Assembly (NCBI RefSeq): GCF_029633865.1
Contig: NC_079213.1
Location: 97,126,903-97,190,902, forward strand
DNA from: Lampris incognitus
Taxonomy: Eukaryota > Chordata > Actinopteri > Lampriformes > Lampridae
Reading direction: 5' to 3'
DNA: 64,000 bases
The notes beneath the pieces are model-generated. The model was not told the DNA's origin, did no database searches, and saw nothing but the letters and a program-made list of their open reading frames with translations. Made by a program: the position numbers and the translations under genes. Below, one piece after another: positions 39,528-51,059 of this stretch; the first letter of the stretch is position 1; every line of letters begins with the position of its first letter.

Positions 39528-42500
39528 GTATGTGCATCATAGATTATCTATTTATTGTGACACATGCAGAGAGAGAGAGAGAAGAGTTATCGTACTTGCT
39601 GAAGAATTCAAGAAATCAAAGTGGATAATGTCAAAAGAACATCGCTTTGAAAATGATCGTCGTCAATGAGCCAGTTTTTGCTGTCAAATCTAGAACATTC
39701 CTTAGTTTGCTTTACTAGAACAAATAGCATGGTAGGGTCATGACAATGTCTAAAGTCATGAAATGTATTGTTGTGAAAGAAAATTAGCTCAAAGGTCTCA
39801 TTCATGGGGGTCAGCCCTATGTTCCCTCAGCCCTGCAGGTTAGCTATCAAATAGGTTAGCTATCGGATAAGGTTAGGTTAAGGTTAGTGTTGGATTAAGT
39901 TTAGGGTTAGGTAGAGGTTGAGGTTAAATCAGGTTAAGATAGGTTAGGTTAAATTTAGCGAAGTTCAATGAAATAGGGTTGAGGGAACATTAGGGCTGGG
40001 CAATTTATCGATATTATATTGATATCATGATATAAGATCAGATATCTGGGCTTTTGGGTAGTGTAACATGACAAAAGTGTTGTCTTTACCTGGTTTTAAA
40101 GGCTACATTACAGTAAAGAGATGCAATTTTCTGAACTTACTAGACAGTTATAGTGGTTATATTATTTGTCTCTACTTGTTTGGACATAATTTTTTATCAA
40201 AAATGTCATTGTGTAAATATTTTGTGCACCAACCGTCATCTTTACAATATCATCAAAATATCGATATCAAGGTATTAGGTCATAAATATCGTGATATTTG
40301 ATTTTGTCCATATCACCCAGCCCTAGGGAACATAGGGCTGAGGGAACATAGACACGCTCCTCTGACATGTTTTAATCAGTCGCTAAAATATGAGCGTGGC
40401 AGCCATTTCCACATAGGCCAACTCAGCGACCTATTTGGCGCAGGTAATCTCTGTGGGTGTTTAGGCCATTAGGTGTTCACACGGACACTGGATGATCTTG
40501 TTGTTGGCAAAATCACTGAATAAAGTAATCCTGTTGCTAGGTTGCAAACGGTGTCCGCCTTTACCAGGTGCAACAACAGATTGGACGCAGGCTAGTGGAT
40601 TAGGGTTGATCACTAGTTTGGTGTTCTAAAAAGGTAACTCGGGGTGTTGTGTCATATGCCACCTTGACACGCTACCACTCATCTTGCCAACAATGGTGCA
40701 CTGCAAGTACACATCAATAAACTGATGAGGATGATGAAACTGTTGCATACAGCAAACCTAAACACGGGGTGCACAGTATGAAGGGTCCGGGGGAAAAACA
40801 TGTTTCATGACCATATCATAAGGCCTCCCCCGGAATATTGTACTGATTATAAGTATAATATAGAATAGTGCAAGAAAGCAATATCAAGAATCAGGAACAC
40901 TTTGTCATTTTCCTCATGTACTTGTGCACATGAAGTGAAATGAAATGCTGTTTCCCCCAGCCCACAGCAGTACAACATACACACAAAAAGACATTCAAGA
41001 ACGACAAGAACATAAATATTCAAACTAACACATATATCCAAACCACAAAAAAAAAAAAAAAATCACTGTCCAAGGGAACAAACGCCACCCAGGATGACTG
41101 TCAGAACCGCTGGTCTACATGGGCTAGCATTTAGCCTAGCCTGCCCCGATTACACGTCCTGTCAGACTGCCCTCTATGTCTCCTCCTCGGGCGCAGCTCC
41201 AGGCAGGGGCCGTGGTCCCTGTGGCAACTGGATGAAGCAGACCAAGCCCTCCCAGCCAATCCAACACTAACTCTCCCAGGCAGACACCTTCGACACACTT
41301 CCCCACACTCCACATGACGACACTAAAAACACAGTCAAGGCTAGGCGGGGCCGCCACCAGACCACCCTCGGTGTTATCGGAACTGCCGGTCTGCATGGGC
41401 TAGCAGTTACCTTAGCCTGCCCCGCTTCCGCGTCCTGTCAGACGGCCCTCGGTGTTACCTCCTCGGATACAGCTCCAGGCAAGGCCGTGGTCCCTGGGCC
41501 CACAGCGCAACAGACCAAGCTTTCGCAGCCGATCCAGCGCCAGCTCTCCTTGTCAACAAACGAAGACAAAAATTTAGACGCAGATGTGGACTAGATGAGG
41601 ACGATGGTACTGAGTGAGGCTGCCGCAAATGTGAATTCGTGCCGCCATCTTCCCACACCGGTACTGGGTGAGGCCGCTTCTTTCTTTCTTTCTTCGGCAT
41701 CATCGGTTATGATGTTGGCCGCCGAAAAACATGCTCAACAAGTTAAGCATATATTTGGGGTTTTCGGTAAAAATAGACAGTGGTTTACCATTCTGCCTGC
41801 AGTACAGGAGACCAGATACTAGAGTTTCCAGCGTGCCTCCTGTTGTCCTGAAGCTACCGTTGGCCAGACGGTTTGACTCGTCCCCCAGCTACAGGCTCAC
41901 TGCTGCTGCTGCCCAGTGTAGAGCAGGTCTGTTCAAAGGCGGCCTTCAAACGCCTTGGCACAGTGCCGTTATGGGGCCTTCGCAGCTTTTTATAGGTCCA
42001 CCAGTGCCACCCAATAGCCCACGGCGCCCTGGTAGCAACCGCCGCTGTTGGTGCGCGACTGCTTATTCGTCAGGTAAGCCTGCATATTGCGCAGCTGCCC
42101 CCCCCCCCCGTATCTGAGGGAGCATTCCGCTATCCGCCACCTGTGGACGCGCTCCATAGCAGTACAGCTCTACCAGATGAACCGAGGCGGCTGCGAACGT
42201 GAATTCGCGCCGCCATATTCCTACACCGCGGCAACGGCAGACAAACAAAATACGCAATATGCGGCAAAATGCAACAAAATATGCATTTAACCGGCCTGTA
42301 ACGCATACTGTAAATGATGTACAGCCTTGTAAGGTCAGGTTGCTGTACTGTATGCAATATTTTTATTTCTCATAGCAAAGTTACCCAACAGCTTAGTAAC
42401 ACGTCATGAAGTTACCAAACTACCAAAACACAGTACTCTGAAATGAATGTAAATGCGACATAAAACACTGTATTCACAATAAGGTTAATGTCGCCCGTTC

Positions 42501-45500
42501 CTTATTAGCGTTATAACGTTATTTGCGTGTGACCATCACAACGGCTCTGCTAGCTAGCTAAAGTTAGCCTTTCCGCTCATTGTCTAGCATTGACAGGCGT
42601 TAGCAAAAATAAATGTACTCAATTAAATACACGTTTCAACCTCAGGTTTCATCATAACGACATGTTTATCTTTTAAAAATGCACACTTTGAGAGGGAATT
42701 TACAAACCTGTGAGTGATGACGAATAGGGGATGATTCGTCGTTGCTGCATGGAAAAATTTAGCGCCATTGCCACGCCGCAGTCACGTGTCAGCTGACATG
42801 GGGAGGATGGGGGAGGGGGGTGTTTTGTTGTCGTTAATAACTAAAACTTTTACATATTGTGGGATGGAAATGATATGAATGCTGACACATACAGGGAGTC
42901 TATGTTATACACTGCGTGCACAATTATATTTGGCAAGTTGTATTTTTGACGATTCATTTTAATTTTTCACAACTACAGCGCTCTCGCTCAATCCAAAAAT
43001 GTTAATAAAGCTCAAACCTGAATATTTAAGAAAGTACAAGTCAGGGTTCGTCTTTCCTAAGAGAATATCTCAGTGTGCACAATTATTTGGCAAATATCGG
43101 TGCGCAGAATTATTAGGCAACTAAATGAAAAACGAATATTTTCCCATCTCACTTGTTTATTTTCATCTGTTAAAGTGAAAATAATGAACAAACAACTGGA
43201 AATTTACAAATAAACATTTCTAACATTTCCATAAAAAAAAAACTCAGTGACCAATATAGCCACCCTTCTTTTCAATAACCGTCACAAGCCTTCCATCCAT
43301 GGAGTCTGTCAATTTCTTTATCTGTTGACAATCAACTTTTTGTGCAGCAGCAACCACAGCCTCCCAGACACTGTTCAGAGAGGTTTACTGTTTTCCTTCA
43401 TGGTAAATCTCCCATTTAAGAAGAGCCCAGAAGTTCTCAATAGGGTTTAAGTCAGGTGAGGAAGGGGGCCATGTCATTTCCTGTCATCTTTAAGGCCTTT
43501 ACTGGCAAGCCATGCAGTGAAGTACTTTGATGCATGTGATGGAGCATTGTCCTGCTTAAAAATCATGGTCTTCTTGAAAGATGCAGGCTTTTTTCTGTAC
43601 CGCTGCTTGAAGAAAGTGTCCTCTAAAAACTGGCAGTAGATCTGGGAGTTGATTTTAAGTCCATCTTCAACCTGAAAAGGTCCAACTAGCTCATCTTTAA
43701 TGATACCAGCCCATACCAGAACCCCACCTCCACCTTGCTGGCGTCTGAATCGAAGTGGAGCTTTGTGCCCATTCTGATCCAGCCACGGGCCCATCCATCT
43801 GGTCCGTCAAGAGCACTCTGATTTCATCAGTCCATAAAACCTTTGAAAAATCGGTCTTCAGGTATTTCTTGGCCCAGTCTTGACGTTTCAATTTATGTAT
43901 GGTGGTCGGATTTCAGCCTTCCTTACCTTGGCCATGTCTCTGAGCACTGAACACCTTGTACTTCTGGGTACTCCAGGTAGGTTACAGTTCTGGAATATGC
44001 CAGCACTGGAGGACAATGGGTTCCTAGTAGCTTCACACTTGATTTTTTTGTAAATCTCTGGCAGTTAATTTGCGTCTTTTTTTCTCAACACGTTTCTTTT
44101 GACACTGTTGACTTTTTGCAACAAAACGTTTGATAGTTCTGTGATCATGACCCAATATCTTTACAATTTCAAGCATGCTGCATCCCTCTGAAAGATTTTT
44201 TACAATTTTTGACTTTTCAGAGTCAGTCAAATCTCTTTTTCAGCCCATTTTATCTGAGGAAAAGAATCTGCCTAATAATTATGCACACCTTGATATAGGG
44301 TGTTGATCTCCTTAGGCCACACCCTCCCTCATTACACAAATACACATCACCTGATATGCTCAAATCCAATAAGCACTCAAGTTTGTACAGCTTGGAGTTG
44401 GAAAATATGCATAAAAATGATGATATGGTCAAAATACTCACTTGCCTAATAATTGTGCACACAGTGTATATATATATATATATACACTACCGTTCAAAAG
44501 TTTGGGATCACCCAAACAATTTTGTGTTTTCCATGAAAAGTCACACTTATTCACCACCATATGTTGTGAAATGAATAGAAAATAGAGTCAAGACATTGAC
44601 AAGGTTAGAAATAATGATTTGTATTTGAAATAAGATTTTTTTTACATCAAACTTTGCTTTCGTCAAAGAATCCTCCATTTGCAGCAATTACAGCATTGCA
44701 GACCTTTGGCATTCTAGCTGTTAATTTGTTGAGGTAATCTGGAGAAATTGCACCCCACGCTTCCAGAAGCAGCTCCCACAAGTTGGATTGGTTGGTTGGA
44801 TGGGCACTTCTTTGAGCAGATTGAGTTTCTGGAGCATCACATTTGTGGGGTCAATTAAACGCTCAAAATGGCCAGAAAAAGAGAACTTTCATCTGAAACT
44901 CGACAGTCTATTCTTGTTCTTAGAAATGAAGGCTATTCCATGCGAGAAATTGCTAAGAAATTGAAGATTTCCTACACCGGTGTGTACTACTCCCTTCAGA
45001 GGACAGCACAAACAGGCTCTAACCAGAGTAGAAAAAGAAGTGGGAGGCCGCGTTGCACAACTGAGCAAGAAGATAAGTACATTAGAGTCTCTAGTTTGAG
45101 AAACAGACGCCTCACAGGTCCCCAACTGGCATCTTCATTAAATAGTACCTGTTAGAGCCTGTTTGTGCTGTCCTCTGAAGGGAGTAGTACACACCGGTGT
45201 AGGAAATCTTCAATTTCTTAGCAATTTCTCGCATGGAATAGCCTTCATTTCTAAGAACAAGAATAGACTGTCGAGTTTCAGATGAAAGTTCTCTTTTTCT
45301 GGCCATTTTGAGCATTTAATTGACCCCACAAATGTGATGCTCCAGAAACTCAATCTGCTCAAAGAAGTGCCCATCCAACCAATCCAACTTGTGGGAGCTG
45401 CTTCTGGAAGCGTGGGGTGCAATTTCTCCAGATTACCTCAACAAATTAACAGCTAGAATGCCAAAGGTCTGCAATGCTGTAATTGCTGCAAATGGAGGAT

Positions 45501-45682
45501 TCTTTGACAAAAGCAAAGTTTGATGTAAAAAAAATCTTATTTCAAATACAAATCATTATTTCTAACCTTGTCAATGTCTTGACTCTATTTTCTATTCATT
45601 TCACAACATATGGTGGTGAATAAGTGTGACTTTTCATGGAAAACACGAAATTGTTTGGGTGATCCCAAACTTTTGAACGGTA

Positions 45683-45740
<58 letters not shown>

Positions 45741-45853
45741 GGTGGTGGATTGTACTTAAGTCTGAAATTCATTCCCCCCCGTATCTGTATTGATATTCCA
45801 CTCCTCATTAATTGAGCATAACAACTCCATTGATGGTTTCGGGAAAAAAAAAC

Positions 45854-45890
<37 letters not shown>

Positions 45891-46461
45891 TGTTATATAT
45901 ATATATATATATATATATTTATTTATTTATTTATTTATTTATGCATATATCTAGTAGTGGATGGTCTTGTTTATTGGGGGGGTACTTTTTCGCCTCCCTA
46001 CACTCCCACATTGAGGGGGACTTGTCCCCTCCGTCCCCCCCGGTTCTGACACCCTTGATGATTCCTACCTTTATTTCACCCCACAGGATAAAAACTGGAG
46101 GAACAGCGTACGTCACAACCTGTCTCTGAATGAGTGCTTCATCAAAGTGGGTCGGAGCGACAATGGTAAAGGCCACTTCTGGGCCATTCATCCGTCAAAC
46201 TACCAGGACTTTTCTAAAGGGGACTACCACTGCCGTAGGGCCCGGCGGAGGGTACGCAGGGTAACAGGACAGCTTCCCTATGCCTCCCTGGGCTCCCCCT
46301 ACTACTCGGCTTCCAACCGCTTCCAAGGATCACCCTGCTGGTGCTGCCCTCCATCTCCGGCTCCCCCTCTGCCCTGCTTGTCACCCAGTTTTTACTGGGG
46401 ATGGCCAGGCATGCAGACACGAGTGGGACTCCACTCAGCCCTGCATACCTCTATACCATGA
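39036..46461 (+). CDS. foxq2: FOXQ2-type forkhead transcription factor, two exons
   Basis: Nuclear DNA-binding factor. Exon 1 39036-39527 (164 codons) and exon 2 46087-46461 (124 codons plus TGA) join at phase 0 to give 288 residues. An eh1-like Groucho-binding motif FTIDYLL lies at residues 29-35. An acidic/charged linker and Thr run follow, then the forkhead domain at about 124-215: KPTQSYIALISMAILASEEK, CDIYQWIMEHYPYF, the recognition helix WRNSVRHNLSLNECF and wing GHFWAIHPSN, ending in basic RRARRRVRRV. The KPTQSYIALIS opening and N-terminal eh1 fit FOXQ2. Start chosen at ATG 39036; Met10 is an alternative. In zebrafish foxq2 is reported to specify blue cones. Confidence 0.9.
39810..40350. 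repeat. Repeat with inverted CAGCCCTATGTTCCCTCAGC ends, hosting a hAT MITE
   Basis: GTCAGCCCTATGTTCCCTCA (39810) and its inverse GGGCTGAGGGAACATAG (40335) bracket a GGTTAGG-rich centre and the nested MITE. Confidence 0.55.
39991..40325. mobile_element. hAT MITE, 335 bp, in foxq2 intron
   Basis: Ends TAGGGCTGGG and CCCAGCCCTA with a perfect 8-bp duplication gggaacat at 39983-39990 and 40326-40333. Inner sequence rich in CGATAT and ATATCG motifs. Confidence 0.9.
40880..41100. repeat. LINE-like fish repeat fragment
   Basis: CAAGAATCAGGAACACTTTG followed by GAAATGCTGTTTCCCCCAGC is a common fish interspersed repeat. No ORF kept. Confidence 0.5.
41105..41552. repeat. Imperfect tandem duplication, period about 276 bp
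   Basis: Block ACATGGGCTAGCA...CCTAGCCTGCCCCG at 41105 recurs at 41381, extending to the CCAGGC-GGCCGTGGTCCCTG segment and beyond. GC-rich relative to the intron around it. Confidence 0.75.
41590..42300. other. GC-rich unclassified segment in foxq2 intron
   Basis: Contains two similar blocks, GAATTCGTGCCGCCATCTTC (41634) and GAATTCGCGCCGCCATATTC (42201). Probably an unclassified repeat. The open frames across it match nothing known. Confidence 0.4.
42301..42909. other. Intronic DNA without recognised feature
   Basis: AT-rich, with GCTAGCTAGCTAAAGTTAGC-type sequence common in fish. Nothing else supported. Confidence 0.5.
42910..44466 (-). mobile_element. Tc1-like transposon with IR/DR ends, transposase broken
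   Basis: TA-flanked ends CACTGCGTGCACAATTA (42910) and TAATTGTGCACACAGTG (44466). Each end has a second inner copy (about 43072 and 44265-44290), the IR/DR layout. On minus, N-terminal HTH (MTDSEKSKIVKNLSEGCSML), then LWTDE, QDNAPSHAS and PIENFW give the DD-E triad, but across frameshifts. Confidence 0.88.
44485..45685. mobile_element. Palindromic Tc1 foldback element, 1201 bp
   Basis: Left arm 44485-45022 and inverted right arm 45151-45685 are about 99% identical; spacer of about 128 bp. Each arm encodes the N-terminal transposase HTH (MARKRELSSETRQSILVLRN), once on plus and once on minus. TA flanks both ends. The rest of the transposase is absent. Confidence 0.92.
45686..45953. repeat. (TA)n, (GA)n and (TTTA)n microsatellites
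   Basis: TA runs at 45686-45738, 45854-45880 and 45895-45918 with short GA and TTTA tracts. Probably grew from the transposon TA sites. Confidence 0.9.
46087..46461 (+). CDS. foxq2: foxq2 exon 2: recognition helix, wings and C-terminus
   Basis: Acceptor ccacag, then DKNWRNSVRHNLSLNECFIK; stop TGA at 46459-46461. The C-terminal tail has a Cys/Pro-rich stretch (SPCWCCPPSPAPPLPCL). Confidence 0.92.
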   Translation, partial: DKNWRNSVRHNLSLNECFIKVGRSDNGKGHFWAIHPSNYQDFSKGDYHCRRARRRVRRVTGQLPYASLGSPYYSASNRFQGSPCWCCPPSPAPPLPCLSPSFYWGWPGMQTRVGLHSALHTSIP

Positions 46462-46860
46462 AGATGAATAGTTATGAATGTATTCTGAACTTAAACTTGT
46501 TTATGTATATTACCTTCTGCAAAAAGATGATGTTAGAATTTCTTGTAAATATTTTCTAAGGGATGTTACGACTGAGAATGGGAAAAGGGGCTTGGACAAT
46601 AATGTATTTCGCCTGTGTATAGTCAATCCTTGTGTATATATCTGAAGGTTGTTTGTTGTGTTACCGTGCTGTTATGCTGTTAAGTACACCAAGAGAGCCA
46701 TGAAACCGGAATCAAATTCCATGTATGTGCAAACTCTGATTCTGATTCTGATATTGTAAAGTGATGCAATGCACAATTTTGCTCTGTTTATGAGTAAAAT
46801 CCATGGGTTTACTGAGCACATTCGATGATGCAATAAAATCTATTTATCTCAAAAAAAGTG
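46462..46860 (+). other. foxq2: foxq2 3' UTR
   Basis: AATAAA at 46832-46837 is the clearest polyadenylation signal. A LINE-like tail with TCTGAT repeats sits at about 46690-46765. Confidence 0.55.
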
Positions 46861-46990
46861 GTTGTGCCTCCCTGAGGTGGTTGATTTCCTTTTATTTGAG
46901 TACCCTCACACTCATAGAAAAAATAAAAAGTCTTGTTCTAATATTTTGCATTATTAAACGAACCCTATAATCTTTTCACTCAGTATTGTT

Positions 46991-46993
<3 letters not shown>

Positions 46994-47050
<57 letters not shown>
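46994..47050. repeat. (GT)n microsatellite
   Basis: About 28 GT units. Confidence 0.97.
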
Positions 47051-47051
<1 letters not shown>

Positions 47052-47149
47052 ACATACAGTATTAAAAGTGAGCCCACTACCGCCTGGTCTTAGTAGATGC
47101 TAATTAGTCAAAGCTGTCGGGATGCAAAATCTTTTGCCTGAACAGACTA

Positions 47150-48150
47150 AAATCAGGTTTTCCAAAGCCGACTCCCAGGATAAGAGGCTAGATAATCCGA
47201 GCAATCCCAAATAGTTTCAAGAAATTGGAATCTTATCACACGGCGTAATCTGTAACTGCTCCTGCGAGGGATGGAGGGAGGCGAGGAAAGGGAAGGATGT
47301 GGAGAGAGGGTGGGTGAAGGAGGAAGAAAGACGAGAGAAGGGGGGAGAGGTTGGAGGATGGTGCTTGGCTGGAGACAAGATGGAGGGCATGGGACAAAGG
47401 TGGGGGTCGGTGTTGCTGCATTTATAGGTCTGTAAAGTAAAACACAGCCGTGCATGTTGAATAAAGACATCCCCAAAAATGAATGTTGGGGGGGGCAAAA
47501 GTAACACCGATACCAGGATCTCTTTGAGTCATTAAAAGAATTAAAACTACGCAGTATGCCAAGATACAACTCGGAAATTATGGGAATTGTAACTCAAAGT
47601 ACGTCCACATAATTTCCGACTGAATGGCAAAAAAAAAAAACCCCAGGAAGAGCAGCGCAGTCAGAAGGGGACTCGGAAACACTGCCGTAAAGAAAGTCAA
47701 GTCAATTATTTCTTGTCCAGCTCTCCCATCAATAGTGAAATTCCTCTCTGACTTACAAAGGTTGGCATTTACATCCACAATGCTCTGGCCTGAAAGGATT
47801 AGGTCATACATTGACTTTTCTGAAGTGTATTTGTCTCAGCTCATGTGGGCTTTTTACTTGCAAATTATTGAATATTTGAATAAGGCTGTATTTGACATGA
47901 AATTAGATTCTAAAGAGACGAGCAATCTGTCAGAGGGATGAGGCTTAAACAACACAGCAGTGGCCATTCAGAACAATTACTCTCCGTCTCTCTTCATTAA
48001 AACAGTGACAAATCCATCTAATTAATTTTTTGCTCACCAAATCTCCCTATTCCATGTCAGGAGGCCTAATTTGCTTAATTCCCATGAACTGCTTCCTGCA
48101 TCAAATCCTCTTCAATTCACGAGCTTTAAGGCTTTAATTTGGATGCATAT
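47150..48150. promoter_or_regulatory. Candidate non-coding regulatory island
   Basis: Non-repetitive. Homeodomain-type motifs are dense: GATAATCC (47191), GTAATCTG, TCTAATTAATTTTTT, CCTAATTTGCTTAATTCCC near 48.02-48.09 kb. Lies within 2 kb downstream of foxq2. Confidence 0.3.
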
Positions 48151-48158
48151 GTTTGCTG

Positions 48159-48189
48159 TGCACACATGCACACACACACACACAAACAG

Positions 48190-48223
<34 letters not shown>

Positions 48224-48226
48224 ATC
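48159..48226. repeat. (CA)n microsatellite
   Basis: CA run with a few interruptions. Confidence 0.95.
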
Positions 48227-48516
48227 GACCCATGCAAAACAGCACATGGACACTTGGATGCACAGATATCATACTTTTCTTAAACTTATAAAACGGGCTT
48301 TGAGTTTGTTGACTGATCGTGAAGCAACGCTGAGAACTGGACGAAAAAAACGTCAAAGAGACACGTTTCAAAATGTCCACATCGTCCTCGCTATACTTTT
48401 CCTGTTCCACTGTCTCAACTCACATCCATCTGAATCACATCAATTTACACACAACTTGCATTCAAGCATATAAGATTGTGAAATATCTTATATCATGCCG
48501 TGAGTTGTAAGTGTTT

Positions 48517-48530
48517 CTGTGTGTGTGCAC

Positions 48531-48583
<53 letters not shown>
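48517..48583. repeat. (GT)n microsatellite
   Basis: Interrupted by GCACGCGCAC near 48528. Confidence 0.95.
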
Positions 48584-48584
<1 letters not shown>

Positions 48585-48924
48585 ATATGTGTATGTCATT
48601 TTCTTAATCTATTAAGCTTGGCGGAAGGGTGCAGGGGGCCATAGCTTAACGCCCAAAGACTTGTTCCTGATTAGCAGAGAGTGAGGTAAGAAGATCAGTC
48701 CCGCTGAGACGTTGATGAAACATTATGGCCAAGTTTTATTACATTTACGGCAGCATTCCAAAGCTGATTTCTTCCAGCTTACACGTATTCCCTTGATTTG
48801 ACTAAGGCCTCAACACACACCACACACCTGACTTAATAACAGGATGAAGCCTGACCTCACACTTTGCAGCACTGTCGAAGGATAGGACGGGACAAGAGGC
48901 GAACGCAGGTTACCTCCCTGTAAG

Positions 48925-49875
48925 TCAAGTCAAATCAATTTTATTTGTGTAGCCCAACATCACAAATTACAAATTTGCCTCACTGGACTTCACAGAAATA
49001 CAACATACCGTCCTTAGACCCTCACGTCGGATAAGGAACAACTCCCTCAAATAACCCTTTAACAGGGAGAAAAAATACTAGGAAGAAACCTCAGGGAGAG
49101 CAACAGAGGAGGGATCTCTCTCCCAAGATGGACAGCGTGCAATGGATGTTGTGTTCACGCAATATGATGAAGAAGATGCCAAGCGGTGTCCAGACGCCGA
49201 TGGAACAGCCCAGGAACCGAGCCACGCGAACACCATCACTATGTAAAAAAAAAACAAAAAAACAAACTGGTCACATATCTGAATGAGAAGACATCATTCA
49301 GAGAGAGAGAAAAGACATGAGAGAGAAGAGAACAGTTTGCAATAGTCAATAATCTATACTGTATAATCTATACTCTGCAGCAGAACAGTGGTTGGTAAAT
49401 TCATTGAGACAGAAACCGACCCGCCATGCAGCGCAGGTTGTGAAGCACTCAACTTAAAGGCAACTAATTGTTGGTTAGGGGCAAAAAGATGAGTTTTAAG
49501 TTTGGATTTAAAGGACTCAACAGACACCGATTGTCTGACAGCAGCAGGCAGCAGGCAGATTATTCCACAAGAACGAGGCTCAATAGGAAAAGGCCCTGCC
49601 ACCGGCTGACTGCTTTTTAACTCTGGGTACACACGGGAGCCCTGTATTTTGAGAGCTCGAGCCGTAAAACTACGGTTGAGGGACATCAGACTGGTAAGAT
49701 GGGGTGAGTCCATTTAGGATTTTATAAGTCAGCAGAAGCCCTTTGAATCATGATCTAACATGGGTAGGAAGCCAATGAAGGGAGGCAAGAATTGGTGTAA
49801 CATGGTCCAATTTCCTAGATTTAGTTGGGACCCTAGCTGCAGCATCCTGAACGACCAAGTCATATGTCACATGGC
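48925..49875. mobile_element. Fish interspersed repeat (unclassified)
   Basis: Starts AAGTCAAGTCAAATCAATTT, which is typical of a very common percomorph repeat, and includes GAAACCTCAGGGAGAGCAAC. A minus-strand frame ends AVRQSVSVESFKSKLKTHLF, resembling a LINE ORF2 end. Related to 9572-10300 in opposite orientation. Confidence 0.75.
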
Positions 49876-50239
49876 CGGTATTCACTATGGTCCTGGGTGC
49901 AACACTCTTTTTTTTTTTAAACTAAGGATTTTTTCTCTGGATCCATACTCTCTGGCTTTGTTGCGTCCCCCCCCCCCCATTTGGTTGTAAAAACACCCTA
50001 CAGGATACTCAGTCAAGTCACATAAGACATCGATCGTTAAGAAAGTACATGAACTGGCCCCCCAAAAATGCAAATAAACAGAAAAGTGTACAATGAATTT
50101 ACATTTTCAAACCACATTAAAGAAAGAGAGGGGGCAAAAACAAAGATAAAGAAAGATAATAGCCTGAGACAAAACAGAAAAACAAAGCCCTGGATGCTTT
50201 GCGGGACGCTTTGAAGTGATACGGAGAGCTGAGAACAGC

Positions 50240-50410
50240 CGCCTTCAGGTTCGTCCTTCAATAATGAAGCAGGCTGAACGCACCTCTATGATGTACCTCT
50301 GCAGACGAACGGCCTGCACGTTTGTCTGCGGCGCAGCGGCGCCTCGGTCACGGCAGACCCAGTCCTCTGTCTGCTCCATCACTGATGTCTCTCTGGCAAC
50401 CAGCACAACA
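50240..50410. other. GC-rich open block, possible exon or conserved element
   Basis: Open on both strands across about 170 bases. On plus, the acceptor-like gccttcag at 50240 and donor-like gtaagc after 50412 bracket it. No protein family recognised. Confidence 0.2.
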
Positions 50411-51059
50411 TGGTAAGCGATGGTGTTAACAGCATATAGTCTTACAAGCCTGACATTCAATTGGTTTTAAAATGCATAACCAAAACATGTGGATTAATTA
50501 CAGACCTAACTCTCACACTGGTCTCAATGCTTTCAGTTGGCTCGTAGGGGTCAAGTGACGTAGCAAGTTGTAAATATCCGTCTTGGTCGATGTAATCATT
50601 TGTTTGTGGTCACTGATTATTTGGAAACATGCAGTGTTCGAAAATACAGCTGCAAAAGATGGTGCATAGTTAATTAATGGGGGGGGGCTTTTGTTTTTCC
50701 AGTGCGTGGGATCTTCGATTGAATACAACAACAAAAACAAAAAAACAAAACAAAACTGGAACGACATAAAGAAAAAAACAGCCTGCATATGTAAAGACAA
50801 GGACATTTGATGTATGAGGATATGATGTACGGTTATCTTCAAACAAGTAGGCCCACAGCGAACCTTGCTCATTTGTTTTCAATTAAACATTCATGCTCTC
50901 TTTCTTTTCTCTTTTCTCTCTTCTTCTTCTTCTTCTTTTTTTTTTTTTAAATGGTACACTGCTGTTAGTATAGCTGCAGAGTAAGCTGGTCTGGCATGAT
51001 GCGACTCTCAGCAGAAGGTTGCAGGAGGCTAAAATTGCAGCACTATTAGAAAGCGTGAT

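Noticed and set aside
39292-39669. Second frame in foxq2 exon 1
   Set aside because: Overlaps the real frame and lacks forkhead residues.
39840-39960. GGTTAGG-rich stretch resembling telomeric repeats
   Set aside because: Units are irregular and lie within an inverted-end repeat; not TTAGGG arrays.
44868-45315. Two separate HTH transposase genes facing each other
   Set aside because: They are the two arms of one palindromic element, each truncated.
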